The notes under the pieces were generated by a model. It did no database searches and was not told the origin of the DNA. It saw only the letters and a program-made list of their open reading frames with translations. A program made the translations under genes and the position numbers. Positions 9,092-16,505 of a stretch of DNA of 22,149 bases are shown here, piece after piece. The stretch's first letter is position 1. Every line of letters begins with the position of its first letter. This DNA comes from Phycisphaerae bacterium. GTDB lineage: Bacteria > Planctomycetota > Phycisphaerae > Tepidisphaerales > Tepidisphaeraceae. The stretch lies in NCBI GenBank assembly GCA_030448225.1, contig JAUJNJ010000088.1, forward strand, positions 1 to 22,149, given 5' to 3'.

Positions 9092-10009
9092 ATGGTCGAA
9101 GGCATCGTCAACCTGAAGCACCCCGAGTGGCGGCGGCAGCACCGCTGGCGGCGGGCGATCTGGCGGACGACAAGCGCGTCGGGCTCGCCGGCGTTCGCCG
9201 CGCTGCCCGTGAACCGCCGCTGGGTCGACATCCACCGCCGGAAGATGCCGCTGCGCGGCCTCGACCCCGCCGCTCGCGGGGCTGAAGATCGTGCAGACTC
9301 GACCTGCACTACAGCCCGGTGGTGTGGCGGCGCCACCTCGTGCAGTACGTGCTTTGGATCAACGAACTGAGTTGACCTCGTCGTCGCGACGGGCGACCTC
9401 ATCACCGGCGGCTATCGTTGCGCACCGCATCGCCACGATCCTGGTCGCACCTCCACGCGACGCACGGCGTGATCTGCACGCTCGGCAACCACGGCAGTTG
9501 CAGCATCTACGGCCGCAACGGGTCGGGCGAGGGCGCTGGCGGACTACCTCCAGCGGTGCCTCGTCGACCGCGGCCTGATCTGCCTGGTGAAATCCAGACG
9601 CATTACATCAGCCCGAGCGGCGTACGGACACGCTGGCGATCGTAGGCTCGACGACGAGGTCGGGCCACATCGACCCGGACCTGGCGGCGGGGTCGATTCC
9701 GGCCCTGCCGATCATCTGCCTCAACCACAACCCGCAGAACGCGCGGGAACTGCTCACTCACCGTGGCAATGGATGCTGAGCGGCGGCCATCGGCACGGCC
9801 GGCAGGTGGCGACGCCGCGATCGGCCGACGCCTCGGCATCCTGGGCGATACCGCCACTACGCGGCCACTACGTGGATCAAGGACGACATCCGCACGTCAA
9901 CCGCGGGCTGTCGTACGGCCAACGCGTGCTGGAGTGGTGCCGGCCGAGATCACCGTCTTCAAGACGGGTGCCCGAGGTGCCGCCGGAGACGACGCGAACG
10001 GCGCGATAG
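9092..10009 (+). CDS. Calcineurin-like metallophosphoesterase, YaeI/YkuE type (heavily frameshifted)
   Basis: Family members are binuclear-metal hydrolases, some acting on membrane lipids. Blocks in order: RRWVDIHRRKMPLRGLDP, LKIVQ then SDLHYSPVVWRRHLVQYVLW (metal motif DxH), LVVATGDLITGGYR-like (GD motif), HLHATHGVICTLGNHG, ICLNHNPQ (HNP motif), SGHRHGRQVATP (GHxH motif), GLSYGQRV, and a PAEITVF end. GNHG has Gly where GNHD/E is usual, possibly a base error. At least eight indels interrupt the frame. The ATG at 9092 is the first start after the heptamer element and has no SD. The stop at 10007-10009 is the frame of the last 20 or so residues and is uncertain. Confidence 0.75.
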
Positions 10010-10148
10010 CGCCGCGCGCTGACCCGCTTGCGGCCTCGCGACCACGCGCGCCGGTGCCCGAAGACACTTGGGGCGCGAGTGGTAGCCCCGTTGCAAAAAG
10101 CGTCGGACGCAGTTAAGTGGGGAGCGTCGCGCTCGCGATCGTCGGTAC

Positions 10149-10173
10149 ACGCGGCTCGCCAGCGAGCCGGCTA
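10149..10173 (-). repeat. 25-nt REP element, copy A (7-2-7 hairpin)
   Basis: The hairpin is GGCTCGC-CA-GCGAGCC at 10153-10168. Read on the minus strand, the 25-nt block starts TAGCC and ends GCGT, and matches 17773-17797 at 24 of 25 positions, differing only in the loop. It lies in the 182-nt gap (10010-10191) between the convergent phosphoesterase and DUF488 genes, where I see no other feature. Confidence 0.85.
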
Positions 10174-10191
10174 AATAGCGACTCCAAACTT

Positions 10192-10577
10192 CTACTCGTC
10201 GGCAGGAGTTGAGCTTCCCACTTCCCCCTCGATGAGTTCGCGCAGCAGTGATCGGTGGCACCTCGATTCGCGCGTGCAGGCCGACGAGCAGAGCAGGGTG
10301 ATCGTCTCGCCCGCCGCCACCCGCTTCGCGAGGTCGGTGATCAACAACCGGTTCTCCTGCTGCTCGGCGAGGTACTTCTTTCGGTAGAGCGGCCACGGGA
10401 CCGGGGAACTCTTCTGACGGCCCCGTGAAGTTGCGTGCTGGGGCCGAGCTTCGGCTGCCAGGCGTCCCACGTCTCGTCCGCCTTCGCCACCCCGCGCGGG
10501 CGGTAGCGCGTGACGAGCAGGCGGAAGCCGTCGTCCGGCTCAACGGGGTCGTTCCAGCGTTTGGTCTTCGGCGGCAT
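10192..10577 (-). CDS. DUF488 family protein (one or two frameshifts)
   Basis: DUF488 proteins are small cytosolic proteins of unsettled function. Family blocks: RWNDPVEPDDGFRLLVTRYR at the N-terminus, ADETWDAWQPKLGPSTQLH, VPWPLYRKKYLAE, and the C-terminal TITLLCSSACTRESRCHRSLL, the most conserved stretch with its CSC/CH pattern. The first and last parts are in different frames, with the shift near 10425. The length of about 128 residues is usual for the family. The ATG at 10577 gives MPPKTKRW; no good SD is visible. It is convergent with the phosphoesterase across a REP element. Confidence 0.8.
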
Positions 10578-11047
10578 GGCGAGCGCACCAATGGGCGACA
10601 CTGCAACCACGGCGGCTGCGCGGTCCGGAGGAGTCGCTGCCTGGATACAACTGGTCGGGGCCCAACGTAACAACCTTTCGCGCTCGGCGGGCAACGATTG
10701 CCTGCCGATCTCGTTCCCAAGAACACCGCGGTCCCGGCAATACCCGGAACGATTTTCCGCAACGAAGCTTCCGGCGGTTGAGCGACAGGGAGTCGGTCAT
10801 GCTTCCCGTTCGAAACACAGCGAGTCGCGCAGCGTAAGCGTCGTTCCTGCCCCTGAGCCGATCCACTACGTCGCTGCCCCCCGGTGCGGCGGCTCAGCTC
10901 ACCCTGCGCCTGCGACAACTGCGGCTACGTCAACCCCGGTTGGCTCTACGTGGAGCAGGACCGGCCTAAGGCCGCCGTCCACTCAGCGCGGGTCACCCAC
11001 GCGATCCCGCGCCGAACCGGGCCCGGCTCCCCCCATGCCGAGCGAAC
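10578..11047. other. 470-nt stretch without an assignable gene
   Basis: Located between the divergent DUF488 and acetyltransferase genes. On the + strand, near 10850-11000, broken frames give EPIHYVAAP followed in another frame by CACDNCGYVNPGWLYVEQD. This looks like a short protein with a Cys-pair zinc ribbon, but no start or full frame can be traced. Indel errors are common here, so a small real gene may be hidden. No repeat or RNA gene was recognised. Confidence 0.3.
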
Positions 11048-11647
11048 ATGCACGCGATCGACGGTGGCCCCGTGTCCGCCGATGTTGCTGCCGCAGCGAC
11101 GCACCCGCCACCCGCCGAACCCAGCCCCTGGCCGTTGAACGTGAAGCTCGCCCGCGTCGGCTGGTGGCTCGTGCGCGCCACGCCTTTCGCTGCTCCTTCC
11201 ACAACTGGTACGCCTGGCGGAATGCCGCCCGCCGCCCTGGGCGCGCGAATTCCGGCCGCGGCGTGCGCGCGTCCGGCCGACGGTGTCGATCGAGATGCCG
11301 TGGAACCCTGGACCTCGCGGACGACGTGATCGTCGGCGACCGCGCGATCCTCTACTCGCTCGGCCGGATCACGATCGGCCCGCGTACCGTGGTCGGCCAG
11401 TACGCCCACCTCTGCGCGGCACCCACGACCACGCGAAGCGGACGCCCGCTCCTGACGCCGCCGATCACCCTCGGCCGACGTTGGATCGCGGCCGACGCGT
11501 TCGTCGGTCCTGGCGGACGGTGGGGGACCGCTCCGTCGTCGCCGCACGCCGCGACCGTCGTGGCGGACGTCCCACCGACCAGATCGTGGGCAGCAATCCG
11601 CAAGTACATCCAACCCCGGATATTCGATGAGTCGACGGGCACCCTGA
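11048..11647 (+). CDS. Left-handed beta-helix acetyltransferase, WcaF-like (frameshifted)
   Basis: Related to the putative colanic-acid acetyltransferase WcaF, acetyl-CoA enzymes that modify surface sugars. The N-terminal part reads WPLNVKLARVGWWLVRATPF with SFHNWYAWRNA in another frame, followed by VSIEMPWN and LADDVIVGDRAILYSLG. The hexapeptide-repeat coil follows: ITIGPRTVVGQYAHLC, PPITLG, WIAADAFVGPG, VGDRSVVAARATVVADVP, IVGSNP and YIQPRIF. At least six indels occur. The ATG at 11048 is the first plausible start. The end is unresolved: stops in neighbouring frames are at 11630 and 11647. No glycosyltransferase is adjacent, so the polysaccharide substrate is unknown. Confidence 0.78.
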
Positions 11648-11695
11648 CGACTTCATCGAACGAACCGGTTTCGCATCCGGCATCCTCCCCGTTTC

Positions 11696-11722
11696 GCGAC
11701 CGGCCCGAAGGGCCGAGGTCGC
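11696..11722. repeat. 11-bp hairpin downstream of the acetyltransferase
   Basis: GCGACC-GGCCC-GAA-GGGCC-GA-GGTCGC folds into an 11-bp stem with a GA bulge and a 3-nt loop. It lies 50-90 nt after the likely end of the acetyltransferase gene. It could be a terminator, but no T-run follows on either strand; a dispersed repeat is equally possible. Confidence 0.5.
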
Positions 11723-11864
11723 GGCGCGATCGAAGAACTCACGCAATTCACTCCAGTCGCTTCTCCCTGGACGAACTTCATTTGCCGCGTCGCACGGGTC
11801 CAGTATCGTCGTCACGTCTCCCGAACATCCGCTATGCAAGCGCGCGCGCCGTCCCCGCCCCGTC

Positions 11865-11893
11865 TTGACAGAACGGACACCCACCCATAACGT
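11865..11893 (+). promoter_or_regulatory. Predicted promoter of the plsX-fab cluster
   Basis: A consensus TTGACA (11865-11870) is followed after 17 nt by TAACGT (11888-11893). The predicted start near 11900 leaves a leader of about 120 nt to plsX. This is the best -35 match noticed in the window and suits a housekeeping operon. Confidence 0.5.
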
Positions 11894-12019
11894 ACCGGAC
11901 CTCCAGTGAGCGGCGGCACGACCCGCTGCCGCTCTTGTCGGGCCTCTCCGTAACGGGCCTGATAGATCTTTCGAAAGGCCGGCAAGCACTCGTCGACGGC
12001 CGGTTTACGGAGGATGATC

Positions 12020-13068
12020 GTGCGAGCTGCGGTCGATGTGATGGGCGGAGATAAGGCGCCGGCGGCCATCCTCAAGGGCTGCTGGGAGGCCGCTCCGCTG
12101 CTGGGGGGCGACGACGTCATCTACCTCGTCGGCGACGAAACGATCTGCCGCGACGGCCTCGCCTCCAGCGGCCTGAGCGAGCAGCACAAGTCGATCTACA
12201 AGCTCGTCCCCACCACCGAAGTCGTCGAGATGGACGACTCGCCCGTCGAGGCGATCCGCAACAAGCCCGACAGCTCGATCTCCGTGATGTGCAAAATGGC
12301 CGCCAAGGGCCAGGCGGACGTTGTGATTTCCGCCGGCAACACCGGCGCCTGCGTCGCCGCTGCCCAACTGCGGATGAGGACGCTCCCCGGCGTCAGCCGC
12401 CCCGGCATCGCCGTCATCTTGCCGACATTTTACGGCCCGATCGTGATCTGCGACGTCGGCGCCAACATCTCCCCCAAGCCGCGCCACCTCCAGCAGTACG
12501 CGCTGATGGCGCGCCTGCTCCACGGCCGTGCGGCGTGCAGAACCCGCGGGTCGGCCTGCTGTCGATCGGCGAGGAGGACGCGAAGGGCACCACGATGGTG
12601 AAGGACGCCCGCAAGCTCATGGGACGAACCTGATCAACTTCGTCGGTAATGTGGAGGGACGCGACCTGTTCGAGAGCGTCGCGACGTCGTCGTGTGCAGC
12701 CGAGTTCGTCCGAACATCATCCTGAAGTTCACCGAGGGCATCTCGAAGGGCTGTTCCAGACGATTCTCGCCGAACTCGGCGAAGAACGCGATGGCCCGCT
12801 GCTCGACGCAGTTCAAGCCGGTGATGAAGAAGATCTACGCCCGCCACGACTGGCAGGAGTACGGCGAGTGCCGCTGCTCGGCGTCGGCGGCTACAGCCTG
12901 ATCTGCCACGGCAAGAGCGACGCCAGAAGGCGATCAAGAACGCGATCCGCGTCGGCAAGCAGCTCGTGAATACGAACGCCAACCAGGAAGATCGTCGAGC
13001 GCATCGCGTCCAGCATCCCCGGCGGCGAAGAGTGGAAGGAGATTTCGGGATTTCGGCCTTGGATTTGA
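12020..13068 (+). CDS. plsX: Phosphate acyltransferase PlsX (frameshifted after 12530)
   Basis: PlsX converts acyl-ACP to acyl-phosphate, the donor for PlsY in phospholipid synthesis. Blocks: AAVDVMGGDKAPAAIL at the N-terminus, VISAGNTGACVAAAQL (active-site region), PGIAVILPTFYGPIVICDVGAN, then in other frames NPRVGLLSIGEEDAKGT, NLINFVGNVEGRDLF, GFVRN-like, ILKFTEGISKGLFQTI, PLLGVGGYSLICHGKS, AIKNAIR and a WKEISG tail. I chose the GTG at 12020 (MRAAVDVMGGDKAP, GGAGG with 7 nt spacing) over the in-frame ATG at 12014, which abuts the SD. Frame shifts lie near 12533, 12625, 12690, 12755, 12815, 12870, 12925 and 12990. The first 500 nt are clean. Confidence 0.92.
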
Positions 13069-13196
13069 CCGGAACGACCGCGGCGGATGCCGACCGGCCG
13101 GGGTTACGCCGCTTTAACCGCAATCCAACTTCCGAAATCGACGTCGTCGTTCGAGACCGTTCAGCAACGCAACTTGTCCGACCAACCGAATCCATC

Positions 13197-14163
13197 ATGC
13201 CACAGTGGCCATGCGCAGGCATGATCGGCGTGATCGGCTCAACCGTGCCGGAGCGACGCCTGACCAACGAAGAGCTGTCGACGATGGTCGACACCAACGA
13301 CGCGGTGATCGTCCAGCGGACGGGATCCGCGAGCGCCGCATCGCCGGCCCCGGCGAGACGACCGCCTCGTTCGGCACGATGTCGCGTCGCCGCCATCGAG
13401 GCGGCGGGGCTCGAGCCGAAGTGGAGATCGACCTGATCCTCGTCGCGACGATCACGCCGGAGATGGTCTTCCTCCTCGCGCCTGCTCATCGCGCCGACCT
13501 CGGCATCGGCGTGCCCGGCGTTCAGTTCGACTCGTCGGCGGCGTGCAGCGGTTCATCTGCCCAGGCCGGCGACCATGCCAACTTCATCAAGGTCGGGCAG
13601 TACAGGAACGTCCTGGTGATCGGCGCCGAGACGATCAGCCGGATCACGAATTGCAAGGATCGCGGCAGTTGCATCATCTTCGGCGACGCGCGCGGGGGCA
13701 GTCGTGCTCCAGCGGACCGAGGAGGCCGGCCGCGGCGTGATCTACCAACTCGCTCCACGCCGAGCAGCAGCAAGGCGACGATGAAGTGCATCCCGGCAGC
13801 CGGTTCCCAGCAGGTCGATGATCGCCGAGGGCCAGCACTTCATGCAGATCCGGCCGCGAGGTCTACAAGTTCGCCGTCACGTTCGAGGAGCTGATCCGCG
13901 AGGGCGATGCGGGCGTGCGAGTTGTCGGAGGACGACGTGACGCTGATCGTCCCGCACCAGGTCAACCAGCGCATCATCGACTCGGCGATGGAGAAGCCTC
14001 GCTTCCGCCGCCGAAAAAACGGTCAACATCAACCGCTACGGCAACTTGTCGCCGCGTCCCGGCCGCGGCTCGACGAGGCGTGGCCGCGGTGAAGCCGGGC
14101 GACGGGATCGTCTTCGTCGCGTTCGGCGCGAGCCTCACCTGGGCGAACGTGGTCCGCGTCTGA
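13197..14163 (+). CDS. fabH: 3-oxoacyl-ACP synthase III (frameshifted)
   Basis: Condenses acetyl-CoA with malonyl-ACP to start fatty-acid synthesis. Blocks: GVIGSTVPERRLTNEELSTM, WIVQRTGIRERRIAGPGE (one shift), DLILVATITPEMVFPS, GVPGVQFDSSAACSG with the catalytic Cys, VLVIGAETISRITN, CIIFGDGAGAVVLQ, LIVPHQVNQRII with the catalytic His, VNINRYGNLS with the catalytic Asn, and GDGIVFVAFGA before the end. All three catalytic residues are readable. About eight indels break the frame. The ATG at 13197 has no SD; the upstream gap of 128 nt to plsX holds nothing recognisable. The total of about 322 residues is normal for the family. Confidence 0.9.
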
Positions 14164-14174
14164 TCAGGCGTCGT

Positions 14175-15141
14175 ATGGCGAAGCCCGCCATGTCCTCGCT
14201 CTCGAAGGAACTCGCCGTGCCGCCGCTGCCACGGAATAGCTTCTGCACTCTACATCCTCTGCTCGGCCAAGGCGCTGAGCGGTGGCATGGGCAAGGAACT
14301 TTACGATTCCTCGCCGGCCGCTAAGGACGTGTTCGACACCGCCAACCGGGTGCTCGGCTTCGACCTCGCCTCGCTCTGCTTCGCCGGCCCGGACGAGCGG
14401 CTCCAACAGGACCGACATCACAGCCGGCCATCTACGCCGAGCGTCGCGAGCACTTGCCGCCGTCGAGGCGGCGTGCTCGACGCCGCAGCCGTCACCGCCT
14501 ACGCGGGGCCGGAGCCTTCGGCGTATACACCGCGCTGCACCTCGCCGGCGTGTTCGGGTTCGAAGAAGGGCTGTCGCTCGTCGCCGCCCGCGCCGCTACA
14601 TGCAGGACGCGACGTCGGCCACGCCGAGCGGCATGGTCGCGGTCCCAGCGCGCCGGCCGCCAGCCGCGAAGCTGTGCGAAGAGGCGGCGGGGGCGAGGTA
14701 TCGGCGGCAACTACAACACGCCGGGGCAGATCGTGGTCAGCGGCTCGAGCGCGCTGCGAACGTGCCTGAAGGCCGCCGAGGCGGCGGTTTCAAGTCGGCG
14801 GCGTTGAAGGTGGCGGGGCGTTCCACAGCCCGCTGATGCAGAGCGGCGCGACAAGATGAGGGCGAACTCGACCGCGTCGCGTTCCGCCGGCCGCGAAGAC
14901 GGTTTGCTCCAACGTGACCGCCGCGCCCCACGCCGACGGCGACTCGATCAAGCGACTGCTCGTCGACCCGATCGTGTCGCCGGTGCTGTGGGAAGACACG
15001 ATGGTCAAGCTGATCGCCGGCGAGCGCGGTTCGTGGAGTTGGCGCCGGCCGCACGCTGGCGGGGCTGGCGAAGCGATCAACCGCCGGCTGCCGATCGAGA
15101 GCGTCGTCGAACTGGTGGGAGCTGCCGCGAAGGCGTCCTGA
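14175..15141 (+). CDS. fabD: Malonyl-CoA:ACP transacylase (frameshifted)
   Basis: Transfers malonyl from CoA to ACP. Blocks across frames: PGQGAQxVGMGKELYDSSPA (first half needs repair near 14275), DVFDTANRVLGFDLASLCF, YTALHLAGVFGFEEGLSLVA, SGMVAV, YNTPGQIVVSGS (typical FabD), ALKVAG then FHSPLMQS, VVCSNVTAAPHADGDSIK, SPVLWEDTMVKLI, FVELAP and INRRLPIESVVELV. The nucleophile motif GHSLGE cannot be read: the bases before YTAL give GAGAFGV in the best frame, so the catalytic Ser is not seen, most likely an error. I start at the ATG at 14175 (a second ATG at 14190 is possible). The last 200 nt are nearly clean. Confidence 0.87.
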
Positions 15142-15204
15142 GTGTGTCGGATCGTGACGGGGTGATGTGGTGGTCGACGTCGTCGTCGTCGTAGAGGTCG
15201 CGAG

Positions 15205-15942
15205 ATGAACGAGAAACGAGTAGCACTGGTCACGGGCGGGTCGCGCGGCATCGGCGCGGCGATCGTCCGCCGCCTCGCGAAGGACGGCATGCACGTCGTC
15301 GCCCTGGCGCGCAACGCCGACAAGCTCAACGCGATCGTCGAGGAGGTCCGCGGGCAGGAGGGGTCGGCCGAGCCGCTCGTCTGCGACATCGCCGACCCTA
15401 AGGCGCTGGCGACGGCGATCGAGCAGATCGGCGAAAAGCACGGCCGCCTCGACGTGCTCGTGAACAACGCCGGCATCACCAAGGACGGCCTGCTCCTGCG
15501 CATGGAGGACGCCGACTGGGACGCGGTGATCGACACGAACCTCAAGAGCGCTTTCGTCGCGATCCGCACCGCCGCGCGGCTGATCATGCGGAGCAAGACC
15601 GGCCGGATCGTGAACATCAGCAGCGTCTCGGGCGTGGCCGGCAACGCGGGGCAGGCGAACTACGCCGCCAGCAAGGCGGGGCTGATCGGCCTGTCCAAGA
15701 CGGTGGCGAAGGAACTGGCGGGCAAGGGCGTCACGTGCAACGTGATCGCGCCCGGGTTCATCACGACCGACATGACCGAGGTGCTGAACGACAAGATCAA
15801 GGAAGGCGTGAAGGCCTTCGTGCCGCTCCGCCGCTTCGGCGAGCCGGGCGAGGTCGCCGCCGCCGTCGCCTTCCTCGCCAGCCCGGACGCCAGCTACGTC
15901 ACCGGGCAGGTGCTGTGCGTCGACGGCGGGATGGTGATGTGA
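15205..15942 (+). CDS. fabG: 3-oxoacyl-ACP reductase
   Basis: NADPH-dependent reduction of 3-oxoacyl-ACP in the elongation cycle; a short-chain dehydrogenase. The 245-residue, intact protein has the cofactor motif TGGSRGIG (about 10-17), NNAG (about 87-90), catalytic Asn112, Ser140 (NISSVSG), and Tyr153/Lys157 in YAASK, then a PGFITTDM loop and the C-terminal VTGQVLCVDGGMVM. The ATG at 15205 follows GAGGTCGCGAG. It lies 63 nt after fabD, across a gap with a run of GTC triplets and no other feature. The frame becomes clean from here to the right end of the window. Confidence 0.95.
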   Translation: MNEKRVALVTGGSRGIGAAIVRRLAKDGMHVVALARNADKLNAIVEEVRGQEGSAEPLVCDIADPKALATAIEQIGEKHGRLDVLVNNAGITKDGLLLRMEDADWDAVIDTNLKSAFVAIRTAARLIMRSKTGRIVNISSVSGVAGNAGQANYAASKAGLIGLSKTVAKELAGKGVTCNVIAPGFITTDMTEVLNDKIKEGVKAFVPLRRFGEPGEVAAAVAFLASPDASYVTGQVLCVDGGMVM

Positions 15943-15950
15943 GAGCGGAA

Positions 15951-16028
15951 ACGGTAGTGCGTAGCGCGTAAGTAGAAAGCGGAGGCGCCGGCGTTTCCTG
16001 TCCTCCTTAAGCACCACGCACTGCGCAC
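15951..16028. repeat. Heptamer-arm inverted element, fabG-acpP gap
   Basis: The left arm (15951-15975) has AGTGCGT and AGCGCGT in tandem. The right arm (16006-16028) has GCACCAC and GCACTGC units. Over a 17-nt core the left arm agrees with the reverse complement of the right arm at 14 positions. The spacer is about 30 nt. A 13-nt part of the left arm (TACGCACTACCGT on the minus strand) recurs at 17822-17834 after fabF. Confidence 0.6.
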
Positions 16029-16066
16029 AGGACATCGCGACTTCCGACACGGCGGCTGGGGCTGGT

Positions 16067-16094
16067 TTGCAAAGGGTAGCCGCACCGATATAGT
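16067..16094 (+). promoter_or_regulatory. Predicted acpP promoter
   Basis: TTGCAA (16067-16072) and TATAGT (16089-16094) are 16 nt apart. The start would fall near 16101, exactly where a strong hairpin begins, giving a leader of about 59 nt. This allows acpP to be made in excess of the other fab products. Confidence 0.55.
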
Positions 16095-16100
16095 CTTCCG

Positions 16101-16130
16101 GCCGCCGGGTCGCGTGTTGCGACCGGCGGC
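16101..16130 (+). promoter_or_regulatory. 5'-terminal hairpin of the predicted acpP leader
   Basis: Bases 16101-16113 and 16119-16130 form a 12-bp stem with a single bulged G and the 5-nt loop GTGTT. The stem starts 7 nt after the -10 hexamer, so it would be the very 5' end of the mRNA. Such a structure could protect an abundant mRNA from 5'-dependent decay. A fabG terminator is less likely because no T-run follows. Confidence 0.5.
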
Positions 16131-16159
16131 ACGTTCCCAACAGGGCAGGTAGAGAAGCC

Positions 16160-16408
16160 ATGGACGAGACAGAGACGAAGGTTATCGAGATCGTCAGCGA
16201 GCAGATGGGCGTCGACAAGAGCGAGATCACGCGCGAGACGCACTTCATCAACGACCTGAACGCCGACAGCCTCGACACCGTAGAACTGGTGATGGAGTTC
16301 GAGGACGAGTTCGAGTTGTCGATCCCCGACGAAGAGGCCGAGAAGATCCAGACGGTCGGTCAGGCGATCGACTACATCAAGGAACACGGCACCAAGCAGC
16401 AGGCCTGA
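16160..16408 (+). CDS. acpP: Acyl carrier protein
   Basis: Carries growing acyl chains on a 4'-phosphopantetheine arm for FabD, FabG, FabH and FabF. The 82-residue, acidic, intact protein has the attachment motif [13 protein letters not shown] with the modified Ser37, preceded by INDLNA, and the helix-3/4 region [19 protein letters not shown]. The start has only a weak upstream GAGAAG. It lies between fabG and fabF with its own predicted promoter and a hairpin leader. A heptamer-repeat element lies on each side: one ends 132 nt upstream and the other begins 5 nt after the stop. Confidence 0.97.
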   Translation: MDETETKVIEIVSEQMGVDKSEITRETHFINDLNADSLDTVELVMEFEDEFELSIPDEEAEKIQTVGQAIDYIKEHGTKQQA

Positions 16409-16412
16409 ACGA

Positions 16413-16499
16413 AGTGACCGGTGGCCAGTGGCCAGTGGCCGGAGGGGGCCGACGCGCTCCCTCTTCCAACTGGCCACTGACCACTGAACACTGACCACT
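16413..16499. repeat. Heptamer-arm inverted element, acpP-fabF gap
   Basis: The best copy of the family. The left arm (16413-16447) reads AGTGACC, GGTGGCC, AGTGGCC, AGTGGCC. The right arm (16466-16499) reads CACTGAC, CACTGAA, CACTGAC, CACT after AACTGGC. The spacer is 18 nt. The arms can pair over about 33 positions with roughly one mismatch or wobble per heptamer. The element fills almost the whole 97-nt gap, and its right arm ends 6 nt before the fabF ATG. Confidence 0.75.
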
Positions 16500-16505
16500 A
16501 ATCTC

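Larger units (their letters stand above)
11648..12019. other. Leader region of plsX, no gene assigned
   Basis: This 372-nt gap holds a hairpin (11696-11722) and a good promoter (11865-11893). Many planctomycete and other plsX genes follow rpmF (ribosomal protein L32); no L32-like frame is present. A minus-strand frame reading LRKPAVDECLPAFRKIYQAR (about 12010-11950) looks protein-like but overlaps the plsX start and has no start codon of its own, so I do not call it. Confidence 0.4.

Noticed and set aside
12014..12016. ATG at 12014 as the plsX start
   Set aside because: It directly abuts the GGAGG; the GTG two codons later has normal spacing and gives the family N-terminus.
11812..12120. Minus-strand gene upstream of plsX (LRKPAVDECLPAFRKIYQ)
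   Set aside because: Somewhat protein-like, but it overlaps the plsX start region, has no start signal and matches no family I know.
15165..15195. GTC triplet run before fabG as a functional repeat
   Set aside because: It is short, impure and common in GC-rich DNA; nothing else marks it.
14737..16278. A 513-residue minus frame across fabD, fabG and acpP
   Set aside because: It lies opposite three recognised genes and shows no recognisable domain.
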